A DNA stretch of 64,000 nucleotides from positions 248,001 to 312,000 of the forward strand of contig NZ_NIXK01000003.1 of NCBI RefSeq assembly GCF_002763455.1, in the 5' to 3' direction. The notes beneath the pieces are model-generated. The model did not search any database and was not told the DNA's origin. It saw only the letters and a program-made list of their open reading frames with translations. The translations under genes were made by a program, and so were the position numbers. Positions 43,921 through 53,016 of this stretch are shown piece after piece. How positions within the stretch are numbered: position 1 is the first letter of the stretch; each line of letters begins with the position of its first letter. Source of the DNA: Lentibacillus sediminis. GTDB taxonomy: Bacteria > Bacillota > Bacilli > Bacillales > Amphibacillaceae.

Positions 43921-44481
43921 ATGAAACGGACGGAGATCAACAAGGTCTATCAGCTGCTTTCCTTTCTCATGCAATATCCGGACAGGCAAATGAAGGAAGC
44001 ATTGCTGGAAGTGAAGGAAGAAATCAGCAGGTTTGAGCACCCGGAAGTGAAAATGAAACTGGAGAGATTCATTGCAATCTCAGAAGATACCGAGCTGGAG
44101 GAATGGATAGACTACTATATCGAAAACTTTGATTTTGGCAGGGTCACCAATCTGTATGTCACCTATTTGAAATCCGGTGAACAGCGGGAACGAGGCCTGG
44201 AGCTCTTAAAACTGAAGAAATTTTATGAGGCATCAGGCTTTACGGTGACAGATAAAGAGCTGACCGATTATCTCCCGCTAATGCTGGAATTTTGCGGCCA
44301 GGTCCCGGCGGAGACGATTAGAGAATTAATGCAGATGAACGCGAAAGCCATTCTGGAAATCCATGAGAAACTACGGGAGACGAGCAACTACTATACTCTA
44401 TTATTCGATGCACTGCTTTTAACCATGGAAGCAGCCGGTGTCGAAATCAGTGAACCAAAAGAAGAGCAAGCAACGCCGTAA
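43921..44481 (+). CDS. narJ: Nitrate reductase assembly chaperone NarJ
   Basis: A 186-residue all-helical chaperone of the NarJ/TorD family that binds the NarG N-terminus and helps insert the molybdenum cofactor and FS0 cluster. Family markers are YQLLSFLMQYPD near the N-terminus and ESF-like central IENFDFGRVTNLYVTYLKSG, followed by PLMLEFCGQVP. An AGAGGGGGG box precedes the ATG. Third gene of the operon. Confidence 0.92.
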   Translation: MKRTEINKVYQLLSFLMQYPDRQMKEALLEVKEEISRFEHPEVKMKLERFIAISEDTELEEWIDYYIENFDFGRVTNLYVTYLKSGEQRERGLELLKLKKFYEASGFTVTDKELTDYLPLMLEFCGQVPAETIRELMQMNAKAILEIHEKLRETSNYYTLLFDALLLTMEAAGVEISEPKEEQATP

Positions 44482-44530
44482 ATACTAAAAACGAGCGGCT
44501 GACTGCCTGCTCCATGAGGAGGCGGAAAAA

Positions 44531-45223
44531 TTGAATGCAGCAGATCTATTATGGGGGGTTTTTCCCTATATCGTATTAACGATTTTTATCGGTGGTCATA
44601 TTTACAGGTATCAGAAAGATCAGTTCGGCTGGACGACGAAATCCAGTGAGTTTCTCGAGAAAAAATGGCTGCGGATCGGCTCGACATTATTTCATTGGGG
44701 AATCCTGTTCGTTTTTGCCGGCCATATTATGGGGCTGATTGTCCCTGTCGCATTGTATAACTCTCTTGGTGTCAGCCAGCATTTTTACCATAATATGGCG
44801 ATCATCTTTGGTGTTCCGGCGGGAATTGCCGCGTTGGTGGGTCTGGTTCTCTTGTATTGGCGGAGGGTCAGTGTGAAACGGATAAAGGCGACAACAACGA
44901 CGGGCGACTGGCTGACCTTGATCTTTCTTGGTTTGGTAATTGTGACCGGACTGACAGCGACTGGCATGAACGTTGATTCACACGGGTTTGATTACCGGAC
45001 GACTATTGCTCCCTGGCTGAGAGGGCTATTTGTTTTTAATGTCCAGCCGGAATTGATGCAGACGGTGCCGATCTGGTTTAAAATCCATATCTATGCTTCA
45101 TTTGCTTTGTATGTCATTTGGCCTTTCACCCGGCTGGTGCATGTATTCAGCTTCCCGCTCCGGTATTTGCGTAGGAGTTATGTTATTTATAAGCGGAGGG
45201 TTCCGGTTAAGAAGATGGGGTGA
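44531..45223 (+). CDS. narI: Respiratory nitrate reductase gamma subunit NarI
   Basis: A 230-residue di-haem cytochrome b that oxidises menaquinol and anchors NarGH. Five hydrophobic segments can be counted. Candidate haem-ligand histidines are LFHWGILFVFAGHIMG, SQHFYHNM, and near the end FKIHIYASFALYVIWPFTRLVHVFS. The start codon is TTG after GAGGAGGCGG. Last gene of narGHJI; the operon ends in a composite repeat with no clear terminator. Confidence 0.94.
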   Translation: MNAADLLWGVFPYIVLTIFIGGHIYRYQKDQFGWTTKSSEFLEKKWLRIGSTLFHWGILFVFAGHIMGLIVPVALYNSLGVSQHFYHNMAIIFGVPAGIAALVGLVLLYWRRVSVKRIKATTTTGDWLTLIFLGLVIVTGLTATGMNVDSHGFDYRTTIAPWLRGLFVFNVQPELMQTVPIWFKIHIYASFALYVIWPFTRLVHVFSFPLRYLRRSYVIYKRRVPVKKMG

Positions 45224-45278
45224 ATGAAGGCTGTTGAATAAGTATCGTTGCTTTTTTTATCTTTACAGTTGATGGAAA

Positions 45279-45696
45279 ACTGCTACGTAACTCACTGTCT
45301 CGGAAATACCTTTGGCAGAGTGCTCGTTGATTTCCGCTACGGGAAGCCGTTTTCCGCGGGCACGGCTTCAGCCTCGGGCTAACAGGATGTTAGTCATGAA
45401 GGCGTTGCGACAGGACGTCGCGATCTTAGCCTTCCATCCTTTCCGCTTCCTGCTCAGGTCTAGACTCGTGCTGTCCCCACAGGAGTCGGCTTCCCTTCGC
45501 TCCAATCAACCAGCTACAGAGTGGGTAGCTTTTGTTTAATTTACGAAGCCCAAAGTTAGCGGAGGAAATACCCCGAGACTCCTGCGGGATGGTAAGCATA
45601 GGTGAGACCCTGCAGCGCGTCAGCGCGAGGAGGCTCACCAGCGCCCGCGGAAAGCGAGGGGGATTTCCGGAGCGGCAGGGTGAGTTATGTCGCAGT
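45279..45696 (+). repeat. Complete composite repeat element with 17-bp terminal inverted repeats
   Basis: The 554-base gap between narI and the TPR gene is mostly one element. Ends: ACTGCTACGTAACTCAC (45279-45295) and GTGAGTTATGTCGCAGT (45680-45696), inverted and matching at 15 of 17 positions. Inside are a type-2 module (about 45328-45508; TTGATTTCCGCTACGGGAAG ... GGAGTCGGCTTCCCTTCGCT) and a type-1 module (about 45555-45675; GGAAATACCCC ... GAGGGGGATTTCC). The copy at 12.0 kb has the same module order. The 75-codon open frame inside is not a gene. Confidence 0.78.
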
Positions 45697-45777
45697 CTAT
45701 AGATATTGCGATATAAGCACCAAATCTTATAGAAACAGCAAAAGCCGAGTTTTCTAACAAAGAAAGGATGGAGGACG

Positions 45778-47277
45778 ATGACACTGATGGCGGAACGTTC
45801 CTTGCTTGCCAGGAAGGAAGAGATCATGGAGGCGTTAAAGCAAAAACAGTATGGCCAGGCTGAAAAACTGGTTAAGGATACAGAAGATCTGCTTGCTTTG
45901 GGGACTGAGCGGGGTGCGGAGACGCTGTTGCTGGTTCTCCCTGCTCTGGCAAGCTATTACAGGCATATTCAAAACTATGACAGATCTGCCAACCTCTTTC
46001 AGCAGGCTCTGCATACAGGAAAGCAGGCAGCCGCTCGTCACTCGAAAAACTGGGCAGAAATCCACTTTGAGTATGCTGCATTGGAACGGCAATATGGTCA
46101 TCATGCATCAGCCAGAAAGCTGCTCGCGACATTGCTGCAGTTTCTGGAAAAAAGGGAGGAGAAGGATACGGTCTCGATCGGCAGGGTTTACAGCACTTTA
46201 GGGAAAATCGCTATGGATGAAGAAAACTATCAACAGGCCGCGTCCCAACTGCGGCAGGCGGTCAGCTTGTTTCGTCAAAGTTTGCCGGAAACCCATTCGC
46301 TATTACTCCAAACCATCGACCTGCTTTCCAACACGTTTATTCAAATGGAATCCTATCAGCAAGCGCGAGATTTATACCAAGAGAGGCTGAAAAAACATAG
46401 AGAAGCAGGAAATCACCTGCTGACTGGGAAAACCTTATTGAAAATGGGAGAAATCGATTTTTACCTGAATCTGCGCCAGGCACGAAAAACCACCGGGGAG
46501 GCATTGTCCGTTCTGGAACATGCAGTTGGGGAGAAGAATATTGAGATTAGCCGTGCTCATTTGCTGCTTGGTGAGCTGGAAGAAAATATGGGGAAATTCC
46601 CGAGAGCGGTGAAGCATTATAAATATGCGCTTGAACAGCTGGAGCATTTTTATGAGCCGGAACACTTTATGGTTGTGTTTGCCTATGCCAAAATAGGCAC
46701 CTTGGCGATGAAAGCAAATGACCTTGAGGAAGCGAAAACTTATCTGGAGAAGGGCTTGCCTCTTTCTCAAGCTTTTCCGAAAGTCCGGCTCCAGTTTCTT
46801 TATGCACTTGGAAAACTTTATTCTGGGGAAGAACTCTATGAAAAAGCAGACTCCTTTTATGAAGATTTTCTCCAGCAGCTGCAAACAGATGACCGCAAGC
46901 AATCAAAAGCTTATGCGGACACACTGCAGGCGCTAGCATTTAATGCATTAAAACAGAACGATACAGAAAAAGCAGGTTTGGATTACCAGAAAGCGTTAGA
47001 CATTTACCAGCAGCTAAAGACACGCACATTTGCGGAGGAAGGGCTGTGTCGCATCCGATTGGCTTATTGTGTGGGACAGCAGGATGAGCAGGATGTGGCA
47101 AGAGCTGCAGCAAACTATGAAAAAGGCTTTCGCTTGCTGGAGCGGACACGTGACCCTGCATTGATGGAAGAAGCGCTGGCCGGGATTATTGATTTTTTCA
47201 CCAGACACCCTGACTCGAAAAAACGCAGAAAATATGAGGATAAGTTTGTTAAATTGCAGACAGGGAAAAGGCAATGA
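45778..47277 (+). CDS. Tetratricopeptide-repeat protein, unknown function
   Basis: A 499-residue soluble, almost wholly helical protein with about nine or ten TPR-like repeats, for instance AEIHFEYAALERQYGHHASA, VSIGRVYSTLGKIAMDEENY, ISRAHLLLGELEENMGKFPR and ADTLQALAFNALKQNDTEKA. No signal peptide, membrane segment or helix-turn-helix DNA-binding start is visible, so it is not a Rap/Rgg-type regulator by sequence. GGATGGAGGACG precedes the ATG. It stands alone between narI and moaA; any link to nitrate respiration is unproven. Confidence 0.7.
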   Translation: MTLMAERSLLARKEEIMEALKQKQYGQAEKLVKDTEDLLALGTERGAETLLLVLPALASYYRHIQNYDRSANLFQQALHTGKQAAARHSKNWAEIHFEYAALERQYGHHASARKLLATLLQFLEKREEKDTVSIGRVYSTLGKIAMDEENYQQAASQLRQAVSLFRQSLPETHSLLLQTIDLLSNTFIQMESYQQARDLYQERLKKHREAGNHLLTGKTLLKMGEIDFYLNLRQARKTTGEALSVLEHAVGEKNIEISRAHLLLGELEENMGKFPRAVKHYKYALEQLEHFYEPEHFMVVFAYAKIGTLAMKANDLEEAKTYLEKGLPLSQAFPKVRLQFLYALGKLYSGEELYEKADSFYEDFLQQLQTDDRKQSKAYADTLQALAFNALKQNDTEKAGLDYQKALDIYQQLKTRTFAEEGLCRIRLAYCVGQQDEQDVARAAANYEKGFRLLERTRDPALMEEALAGIIDFFTRHPDSKKRRKYEDKFVKLQTGKRQ

Positions 47278-47321
47278 GGTGTTGGGGCTTGAGAGGGTGT
47301 TGGCAGAGCTGAAACGAGATT

Positions 47322-47505
47322 GACGAAAGCGGTGACTTAGCGACCTGAGCGAGAGGATTAGCGACCGGAACAGGAAATATCGACTGTAGATGAGAGATAT
47401 CAACCAAAATGCGAGGAATATCAACCGAAATGCGGAATATAGACCGGAACGCGTAAGATATCAATCGGAACATAATAAATATCAACCCGAGCAGCAACAT
47501 TACCG
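47322..47505 (+). repeat. Degenerate ~20-bp tandem repeat before moaA
   Basis: Units of 19-21 bases begin at about 47341, 47362, 47381, 47401, 47422, 47442, 47462 and 47483, each close to CAACCGAAATGCGAGGAATAT. Eight units can be aligned. The sequence is non-coding and takes up most of the 321-base gap between the TPR gene and moaA; the moaA promoter must lie in the last 90 bases. Confidence 0.7.
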
Positions 47506-47598
47506 TAAACACCACCCAATTTTACAACCTTTTCTTTACGCCCACGTATTCACAGTATGGTAAGATGAGGCAAAGCAATATAAACTAGGAGCGATAGA

Positions 47599-48609
47599 AT
47601 GCCAATGTTAGAAGATAAATTCAGCCGTCCGCTTCAAGATCTGCGGATTTCCGTCACAGACAAATGCAACTTCAGATGCCGGTATTGCATGCCGCGGGAG
47701 ATCTTTGGCAAGGACTATGCATTTATGCCAAAAGACCAGCTGCTGAGCTTTGAAGAAATCGAGCGGTTAGCCAAGATCTTTGTCGAGTTAGGTGTGAAGA
47801 AGATTCGTCTGACCGGCGGGGAACCATTGCTGCGCAGAGGTTTGCCGCAGTTGATAGAAAAACTGGCTGCTATAGAGGGGCTTGAGGATATCGGTTTGAC
47901 GACGAATGCTTCGCTGCTGGAACATATGGCTGGCAAACTGAAACAAGCTGGTCTGAAGCGTGTCAATGTCAGTCTGGATGCACTCGATGACGATGTTTTT
48001 CAAGCCGTGAGCGACAGCGGAGTGAGCAAAGACCGTGTGTTAAAAGGCATCAAAAAAGCGCAGGAAGTCGGTTTGGGTGTGAAGGTGAACATGGTCGTTA
48101 AAAAAGGGATGAATGAAGAGCAAATCGTTCCCATGGCCAAATACTTCAAAGACATGGGAGTCACGCTTCGCTATATTGAATTCATGGACGTTGGCCAGAC
48201 AAATGGCTGGGATTTCAGCAAAGTAATCACCAAAAAAGAGCTGTTTGAAGAGCTCTCCCAGCATTTCGAACTGGAACCTGTGGAGCCGGCCTACATGGGC
48301 GAAGTAGCCAAGCGCTACCGCTACAAAGGGACCGATGCGGAAGTCGGCTTTATTACATCTGTCTCGGAATCATTCTGCTCGACATGCACCAGAGCACGCA
48401 TCGCAGCAGATGGGAAATTTTATACCTGCCTGTTCGCAATAGAAGGACTGGATCTCCGGCATGTGGTGCGAACGGCCAAAGATGATGATGAGATCCGCCA
48501 GGCGATTGTGCCAACATGGGAAAAACGCAGTGACCGTTATTCCGACGAACGCACAGAAGAAACAGCGAAAAACAGGAAGAAAATCGAAATGTCCTATATC
48601 GGCGGCTGA
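47599..48609 (+). CDS. moaA: GTP 3',8-cyclase MoaA (radical SAM)
   Basis: A 336-residue radical SAM enzyme for the first step of molybdenum cofactor synthesis, turning GTP into 3',8-cyclo-7,8-dihydro-GTP. The SAM cluster motif is CNFRCRYC (C23, C27, C30); [11 protein letters not shown] follows. The second cluster uses [20 protein letters not shown] near residue 255-275. The protein ends in Gly-Gly, as needed in this family. AGGAGCG precedes the ATG. First gene of a moaA-moeB-moeA-moaE-moaD-mobB run. Confidence 0.95.
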   Translation: MPMLEDKFSRPLQDLRISVTDKCNFRCRYCMPREIFGKDYAFMPKDQLLSFEEIERLAKIFVELGVKKIRLTGGEPLLRRGLPQLIEKLAAIEGLEDIGLTTNASLLEHMAGKLKQAGLKRVNVSLDALDDDVFQAVSDSGVSKDRVLKGIKKAQEVGLGVKVNMVVKKGMNEEQIVPMAKYFKDMGVTLRYIEFMDVGQTNGWDFSKVITKKELFEELSQHFELEPVEPAYMGEVAKRYRYKGTDAEVGFITSVSESFCSTCTRARIAADGKFYTCLFAIEGLDLRHVVRTAKDDDEIRQAIVPTWEKRSDRYSDERTEETAKNRKKIEMSYIGG

Positions 48610-48648
48610 CCGAGGTCCCGCTTACTGAACGGAAAGGACGCATAAACT

Positions 48649-49659
48649 ATGACAGATAGATATTCCAGACAAACGTTATTTCAGCAGATCGGGGAACAAG
48701 GCCAGCAGAAAATAAGGGAAAAACATGTCCTGATTGTAGGCTGCGGCGCCCTGGGGTCTGCCAACGCGGAAACGTTGGTGCGTGCAGGGATCGGCAAATT
48801 AACGCTGGTGGACCGCGACTATGTGGAATATTCCAACTTGCAGCGGCAACAGCTGTTTTCAGAAACCGATGCCAGAGAACAAATGCCCAAAGCGATAGCA
48901 GCAAAAGCCAGATTAATAGAAATCAATGCAGATCCTATGATCGAGGCACATGTGATGGATGCAACGAACGAATCACTTCGCCCCCTTTTAAAGGGCGTGG
49001 ATCTTGTAATTGATGCCACCGATAATTTTGATATTCGTTTCATCCTGAATGATCTGCTGCAAAAGCATAGGACCCCCTGGATTTTTGGCTCCTGTGTCGG
49101 CAGCACGGGGATGAGTTATACGATTTTGCCTGATCAAACACCTTGTCTGCAATGTCTCTTGGATGCCATTCCTGTCTCAGGAGCGACCTGTGATACAGCA
49201 GGCATTATTGCGCCGGCGGTACAAATGGTGGTGGCCCATCAATCTGTCGAAGCTTTAAAAATTTTAACGGAAAATCAGCAGGCACTCCGGACAAAATTGC
49301 TGACATTCGATCTTTGGAATAACTACTATCAGACGATCAATGTGGACCGCGCAAAGAAACAGGATTGTCCGGCATGCGGAGAAAACCCAAGTTATCCAAA
49401 TTTAACCTATGAATCCCAAACAAAAACGGAAGTGCTTTGCGGCAGAAATACCGTGCAGATCCGTCCAGCCCGAGCATTTCATCTGGAAGAACTGGCTGGG
49501 CGGCTGGGCAGCGCGGGCCAGGTAAAAGGGAATGGTTTTTTACTGTCACTCGAATATAAAACATACCGAATCGTATTTTTCCAGGATGGCCGAGCGCTGA
49601 TCCATGGAACGAATTCCATAGAACAAGCTAAAAATGTTTATTATCAACTGGTTGGATAG
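48649..49659 (+). CDS. moeB: MoeB/ThiF-family adenylyltransferase
   Basis: A 336-residue E1-like enzyme that adenylates the C-terminal glycine of MoaD before sulphur transfer. The nucleotide site is VLIVGCGALGSANAETLVRAG, then LVDRDYVEYSNLQRQQLF and the Asp of VIDATDNFDIRF. CLQCL and DCPACGE supply candidate zinc cysteines. The roughly 80-residue tail after the ThiF domain is not a complete rhodanese domain (no active-site Cys loop was seen). ThiF is an alternative, but the moa/moe context favours MoeB. Confidence 0.88.
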   Translation: MTDRYSRQTLFQQIGEQGQQKIREKHVLIVGCGALGSANAETLVRAGIGKLTLVDRDYVEYSNLQRQQLFSETDAREQMPKAIAAKARLIEINADPMIEAHVMDATNESLRPLLKGVDLVIDATDNFDIRFILNDLLQKHRTPWIFGSCVGSTGMSYTILPDQTPCLQCLLDAIPVSGATCDTAGIIAPAVQMVVAHQSVEALKILTENQQALRTKLLTFDLWNNYYQTINVDRAKKQDCPACGENPSYPNLTYESQTKTEVLCGRNTVQIRPARAFHLEELAGRLGSAGQVKGNGFLLSLEYKTYRIVFFQDGRALIHGTNSIEQAKNVYYQLVG

Positions 49660-49668
49660 GGGGAAACA

Positions 49669-50970
49669 GTGATGGTGGAACGACGGAAACCGATTAAAGT
49701 TAATGAAGCACTAAAGCGGGTAATGGATTACGCCAGAGAGGGAAAAATGGAGCATGTACCAATTGAAGAAAGTTATGGCCGTTTTCTTGCGGAGGATCTG
49801 GTGGCTGATCATCATGTTCCGCCATTTGACCGCTCCCCCTATGACGGGTTTGCGCTTCGTTCGATAGATACAGAAACTGTCTCCAGCCGAAACCCGGCCA
49901 ATTTTGAAGTGATTGGAGAAATCGGTGCAGGGAGTGTTTTTACTGAAGAAGTTGGTCCGATGCAGGCAGTGCGGATCATGACAGGTGCGCAGATTCCGGC
50001 TGATTGTGATGCGGTGATTATGTTTGAATCGGTGAAAGAATCCGTGGAAGAGGGCACACCTGTTATTCAGCTGAAACGCCAGCTGAAATCGGGCGAAAAC
50101 GTCTCCTTCACCGGTGAAGATACACAAAAAGGGGCAGTGCTTGCAGAAAAGGGCAGCTACATCAACCCGGGGATGGTCGCACTTCTGGCCACGTTCGGCT
50201 ATAAGCAGGTCCCCGTGAGCAGCAAGCCGAAAATCGGGATCATCGCTACCGGGAGCGAGCTGCTGGAGATTGATGCCGAAATCGAACCTGGGAAAATCCG
50301 CAACAGCAATGCATATATGGTTTATTCCCAGGTTGTACGTGCCGGCGGAGAGCCGGTGTATTACGGGCAGTTCAGCGATGATTTTGACACATGCTTCTGG
50401 CAAGTCAAAGAAGCACTGGAAAACGTAGATATATTACTTACAACTGGCGGCGTCTCGGTGGGTGATTATGATTATCTTCCAGACATTTATGCCGAATTGG
50501 GAGCCGACGTATTGTTTAACAAAGTCGGCATGCGTCCTGGGAGTGTGACAACAGTAGCAGAAAAGGATGGCAAGCTGCTGTTCGGATTGTCCGGCAATCC
50601 GTCAGCCTGCTATGTCGGATTTGAACTTTTCGCCAGGCCGGTTATCCGCAGGCACCTGAATGCCCATCAGCCGGCTCTGAAAAAGATAACGGCCGTACTG
50701 GGGGCTGATTTTTCCAAGCCAAACCCATTTGACCGGTTTGTCAGGGGGCATTTATCCTATAATAATGGAAAACTGGTTGCGACCCCGGTCGGTTTGGACA
50801 AATCGAATGTTGTCTCCTCGCTCGGAGCCGCAAATGTGCTGATTGTCCTGCCAGGCGGCACAAGAGGGTATGAAGAAGGGGATGCTGTTTCAGGTCTCCT
50901 GCTGGAGGATCAGGAAGGCATGCCCCTCGAAGCATTTTTAGATGAGAAGGAGAGCCTGCAGAATGGCTGA
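49669..50970 (+). CDS. moeA: Molybdopterin molybdenumtransferase MoeA
   Basis: A 433-residue enzyme that inserts molybdate into adenylylated molybdopterin. The N-terminal PPFDRSPYDGFALRS, the central MoCF motif TGGVSVGDYDYL, and FGLSGNPSACYVGFELF are all present. The start is GTG at 49669 or ATG at 49672 behind TAGGGGGAAA. Its 3' end overlaps the moaE start by 8 bases. Confidence 0.94.
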   Translation: MMVERRKPIKVNEALKRVMDYAREGKMEHVPIEESYGRFLAEDLVADHHVPPFDRSPYDGFALRSIDTETVSSRNPANFEVIGEIGAGSVFTEEVGPMQAVRIMTGAQIPADCDAVIMFESVKESVEEGTPVIQLKRQLKSGENVSFTGEDTQKGAVLAEKGSYINPGMVALLATFGYKQVPVSSKPKIGIIATGSELLEIDAEIEPGKIRNSNAYMVYSQVVRAGGEPVYYGQFSDDFDTCFWQVKEALENVDILLTTGGVSVGDYDYLPDIYAELGADVLFNKVGMRPGSVTTVAEKDGKLLFGLSGNPSACYVGFELFARPVIRRHLNAHQPALKKITAVLGADFSKPNPFDRFVRGHLSYNNGKLVATPVGLDKSNVVSSLGAANVLIVLPGGTRGYEEGDAVSGLLLEDQEGMPLEAFLDEKESLQNG

Positions 50971-51439
50971 AGAACTTTTTACGGTAACAGAAGCCCCGAT
51001 TCCTGTGGAAGACCTGGTAAAGAAAGTGGAGCGGCCGGAAGCAGGTGCAATCACCACCTTTATAGGGACAGTGCGGGAATGGACAAAAGGCAAAAGAACC
51101 GAATACCTGGAATACCAGGCATATGTGCCGATGGCTGTGAAAAAGCTTGCGGAGATCGGGGATGAAATTGCGGAAAAATGGCCGGATGTCAAAACTGCAA
51201 TCACCCACCGCATCGGAAGGCTGGAAATCTCGGATATTGCTGTGGTCATCGCAGTTTCCTCCCCCCATCGCAAAGCGGCGTATGAAGCCAATGAATATGC
51301 CATTGAGCGGATTAAACAAATAGTGCCGATATGGAAAAAGGAACATTGGGAAGACGGAGAAACTTGGATTGGCGATCAGCTGGAAACGACATCCTATCCA
51401 AAAGGCAAGCCGAATATAGAGGAGGAAAGAAAACGATGA
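50963..51439 (+). CDS. moaE: Molybdopterin synthase large subunit MoaE
   Basis: A 158-residue catalytic subunit of MPT synthase that transfers sulphur from MoaD thiocarboxylate to cyclic pyranopterin monophosphate. The motif GAITTFIGTVRE, LEYQAYVPMAVK and the catalytic-lysine region VPIWKKEHWEDG are visible. The ATG at 50963 follows GAAGGAGA and lies inside the end of moeA. The stop overlaps the moaD start (ATGA). Confidence 0.94.
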   Translation: MAEELFTVTEAPIPVEDLVKKVERPEAGAITTFIGTVREWTKGKRTEYLEYQAYVPMAVKKLAEIGDEIAEKWPDVKTAITHRIGRLEISDIAVVIAVSSPHRKAAYEANEYAIERIKQIVPIWKKEHWEDGETWIGDQLETTSYPKGKPNIEEERKR

Positions 51440-51669
51440 TTACCGTTTTATTTTTCGCCGAGCTGCAGGAACAAGCAGGCAAGCCGCAGCTGGAACTGGA
51501 ACTTGGTGAAACGACCGTCCGGGAACTGAAGGAGAGACTGGAGTCCACATTGAAAATAACCGGGCTGAATCGGACGATGACAGCGGTCAATGAAGAATAT
51601 GCCCTTGATTCAGACGCCGTGAAAACAGGGGATACGGTAGCATTCATCCCTCCTGTCAGCGGCGGCTGA
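51436..51669 (+). CDS. moaD: Molybdopterin synthase sulphur carrier MoaD
   Basis: A 77-residue ubiquitin-fold protein that carries sulphur as a C-terminal thiocarboxylate. It starts MITVLFFAELQEQAG and ends FIPPVSGG, with the essential Gly-Gly. The true ATG, after GGAGGAAAG, overlaps the moaE stop; the longer open frame upstream overlaps moaE and is not used. Confidence 0.94.
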   Translation: MITVLFFAELQEQAGKPQLELELGETTVRELKERLESTLKITGLNRTMTAVNEEYALDSDAVKTGDTVAFIPPVSGG

Positions 51670-51676
51670 GAAGCTT

Positions 51677-52171
51677 ATGGAAATTATACAAATTACCGGC
51701 TATAAAAATAGCGGAAAAACCACAATGGCTGAAAAACTGATCCATGCTTTGGCTGCTGAAGGTTTCCGGGTTGCCTCCTTAAAGCATCATGGGCATGGCG
51801 GTACTCCGGATGGATTCGAGGACACCGACAGTGCCCGGCACCACGAGGCGGGAGCTTTTATCTCCGGGGTGCAGGGTGAGGGGCTCTTGCAGCTTGCTGC
51901 CCGCCCGACCTGGGAACTTGAACAGATGACGGCTATCTATCAACAGCTAGGCACAGACATCCTGGTAGTGGAAGGGTTCAAAAAACATGCGTATAAAAAA
52001 ATCGTGCTGATTCGAAGGGAAGAGGATTTGCATCTGCTAAAAGAATTGACGAATATTGTTGCCGTTATTACACGGCCAACACTCAATGCCGCTGATTATC
52101 CTTTCCTTGTATTCAGCCAGGCAGAAATGGACAGATGCATCGAGTGGCTGCTCGCACATTTTTCGCATTAA
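51677..52171 (+). CDS. mobB: Molybdopterin-guanine dinucleotide biosynthesis protein MobB
   Basis: A 164-residue GTP-binding protein that assists MobA in making MGD cofactor. The P-loop is GYKNSGKTTMAE, followed by VASLKHHGHGG, the DTDSARHHEAGA motif and DILVVEGFKKHAYKKI. The gene follows moaD after 7 bases with a weak ribosome binding site, so coupling is likely. The 3' end overlaps that of the convergent fnr gene by 4 bases. Confidence 0.92.
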   Translation: MEIIQITGYKNSGKTTMAEKLIHALAAEGFRVASLKHHGHGGTPDGFEDTDSARHHEAGAFISGVQGEGLLQLAARPTWELEQMTAIYQQLGTDILVVEGFKKHAYKKIVLIRREEDLHLLKELTNIVAVITRPTLNAADYPFLVFSQAEMDRCIEWLLAHFSH

Positions 52172-52893
52172 TTGATATTGCAAAGTTCAATTGGGCAGTT
52201 CTCACAGCCAATTTCATCCCGGAGAAACTGCAAATCTTTAATCAGAATTTTGCCGCTGGGTTGGATGGAAATTTTATCACGCTTACGGAGTTCGGCCAGC
52301 ATACGGTTGACACTTTCTCTGGTGGCGGCGCAGAACATGGCCAGCTCCTGATTGGTAAATGCAATGTCAATCAGTATGCCGTCACTGCGCTTACGACCAT
52401 AACTGTTGGACAGACGAATCAGGGTGGAGTACAGGGCGCCTTTTTTGCCGTTCAGCATCAAATCTCTTATCTTGGTCTGGAATTTTCGCATATGGTTGCT
52501 GGTCCATTTCATGAATTCCAGGGTTAATCGAGCATCTTCCATCAGTTCTTTTTCCAGCAATCCTTTATCAATCGCGACCACCTCTCCGGCAGTGATCATT
52601 TTAGCAGTGAGAAAATAGGTTGCATGTTCACTGAATAAAGTAAGCTCTCCAACGATATCACCAGCCCGGCAGATGCGCATTGACAATTCTTTGCCATCTG
52701 CCGTCAGCTTATGAACCTGGACAAGCCCTGATTTGATCAGGTGAATTTCGTTTGCTTCCATACCTTCCCGAAAAAGACAGGTATTCTGATCAACATTCCG
52801 CGATGCACCAAGGCTGTCCAAAAGCGTAAGCAATTCCGGGGAAATCGATTCATTTGGCGGTAGCTGATTTTCGATAAGCTGACTGGTTTGCAT
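52168..52893 (-). CDS. fnr: Oxygen-sensing transcription factor Fnr (Bacillus type)
   Basis: A 241-residue Crp/Fnr regulator. A cyclic-nucleotide-binding-like domain (about 25-145) is followed by a C-terminal helix-turn-helix (FTNQELAMFCAATRESVNRMLAEL, about 178-201). The 4Fe-4S cluster is bound in Bacillus fashion at the C-terminus: C230, C233 and C238 (CENCPIELC), with D144 in KIRDLMLNGK as the fourth ligand; each is offset by three from B. subtilis Fnr (C227, C230, C235, D141). It lacks the N-terminal cysteine cluster of E. coli Fnr. It probably acts at the two Fnr boxes at 37.4 and 38.65 kb. Confidence 0.93.
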   Translation of the reverse strand: MQTSQLIENQLPPNESISPELLTLLDSLGASRNVDQNTCLFREGMEANEIHLIKSGLVQVHKLTADGKELSMRICRAGDIVGELTLFSEHATYFLTAKMITAGEVVAIDKGLLEKELMEDARLTLEFMKWTSNHMRKFQTKIRDLMLNGKKGALYSTLIRLSNSYGRKRSDGILIDIAFTNQELAMFCAATRESVNRMLAELRKRDKISIQPSGKILIKDLQFLRDEIGCENCPIELCNIN

Positions 52894-53016
52894 AAGAGAA
52901 GCCCCTTTCCGTCTTTTGATCTACCTTTAGTGTATCACGATCTGCCAGTGGCAAGCGGGGCAAAAATTACGATTTCATGAATTTGGCCAAATTTTACTGA
53001 TAAAGGAGAGTCGCTG

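Noticed and set aside
45312-45539. 75-codon open frame in the composite repeat after narI
   Set aside because: Same reason as for 11986-12180; it ends in repeat sequence and has no start signal.
48649-49659. moeB as a MoeB-rhodanese (MoeZ) fusion
   Set aside because: The C-terminal extension of about 80 residues has no rhodanese active-site Cys loop, so a fusion enzyme is not supported.
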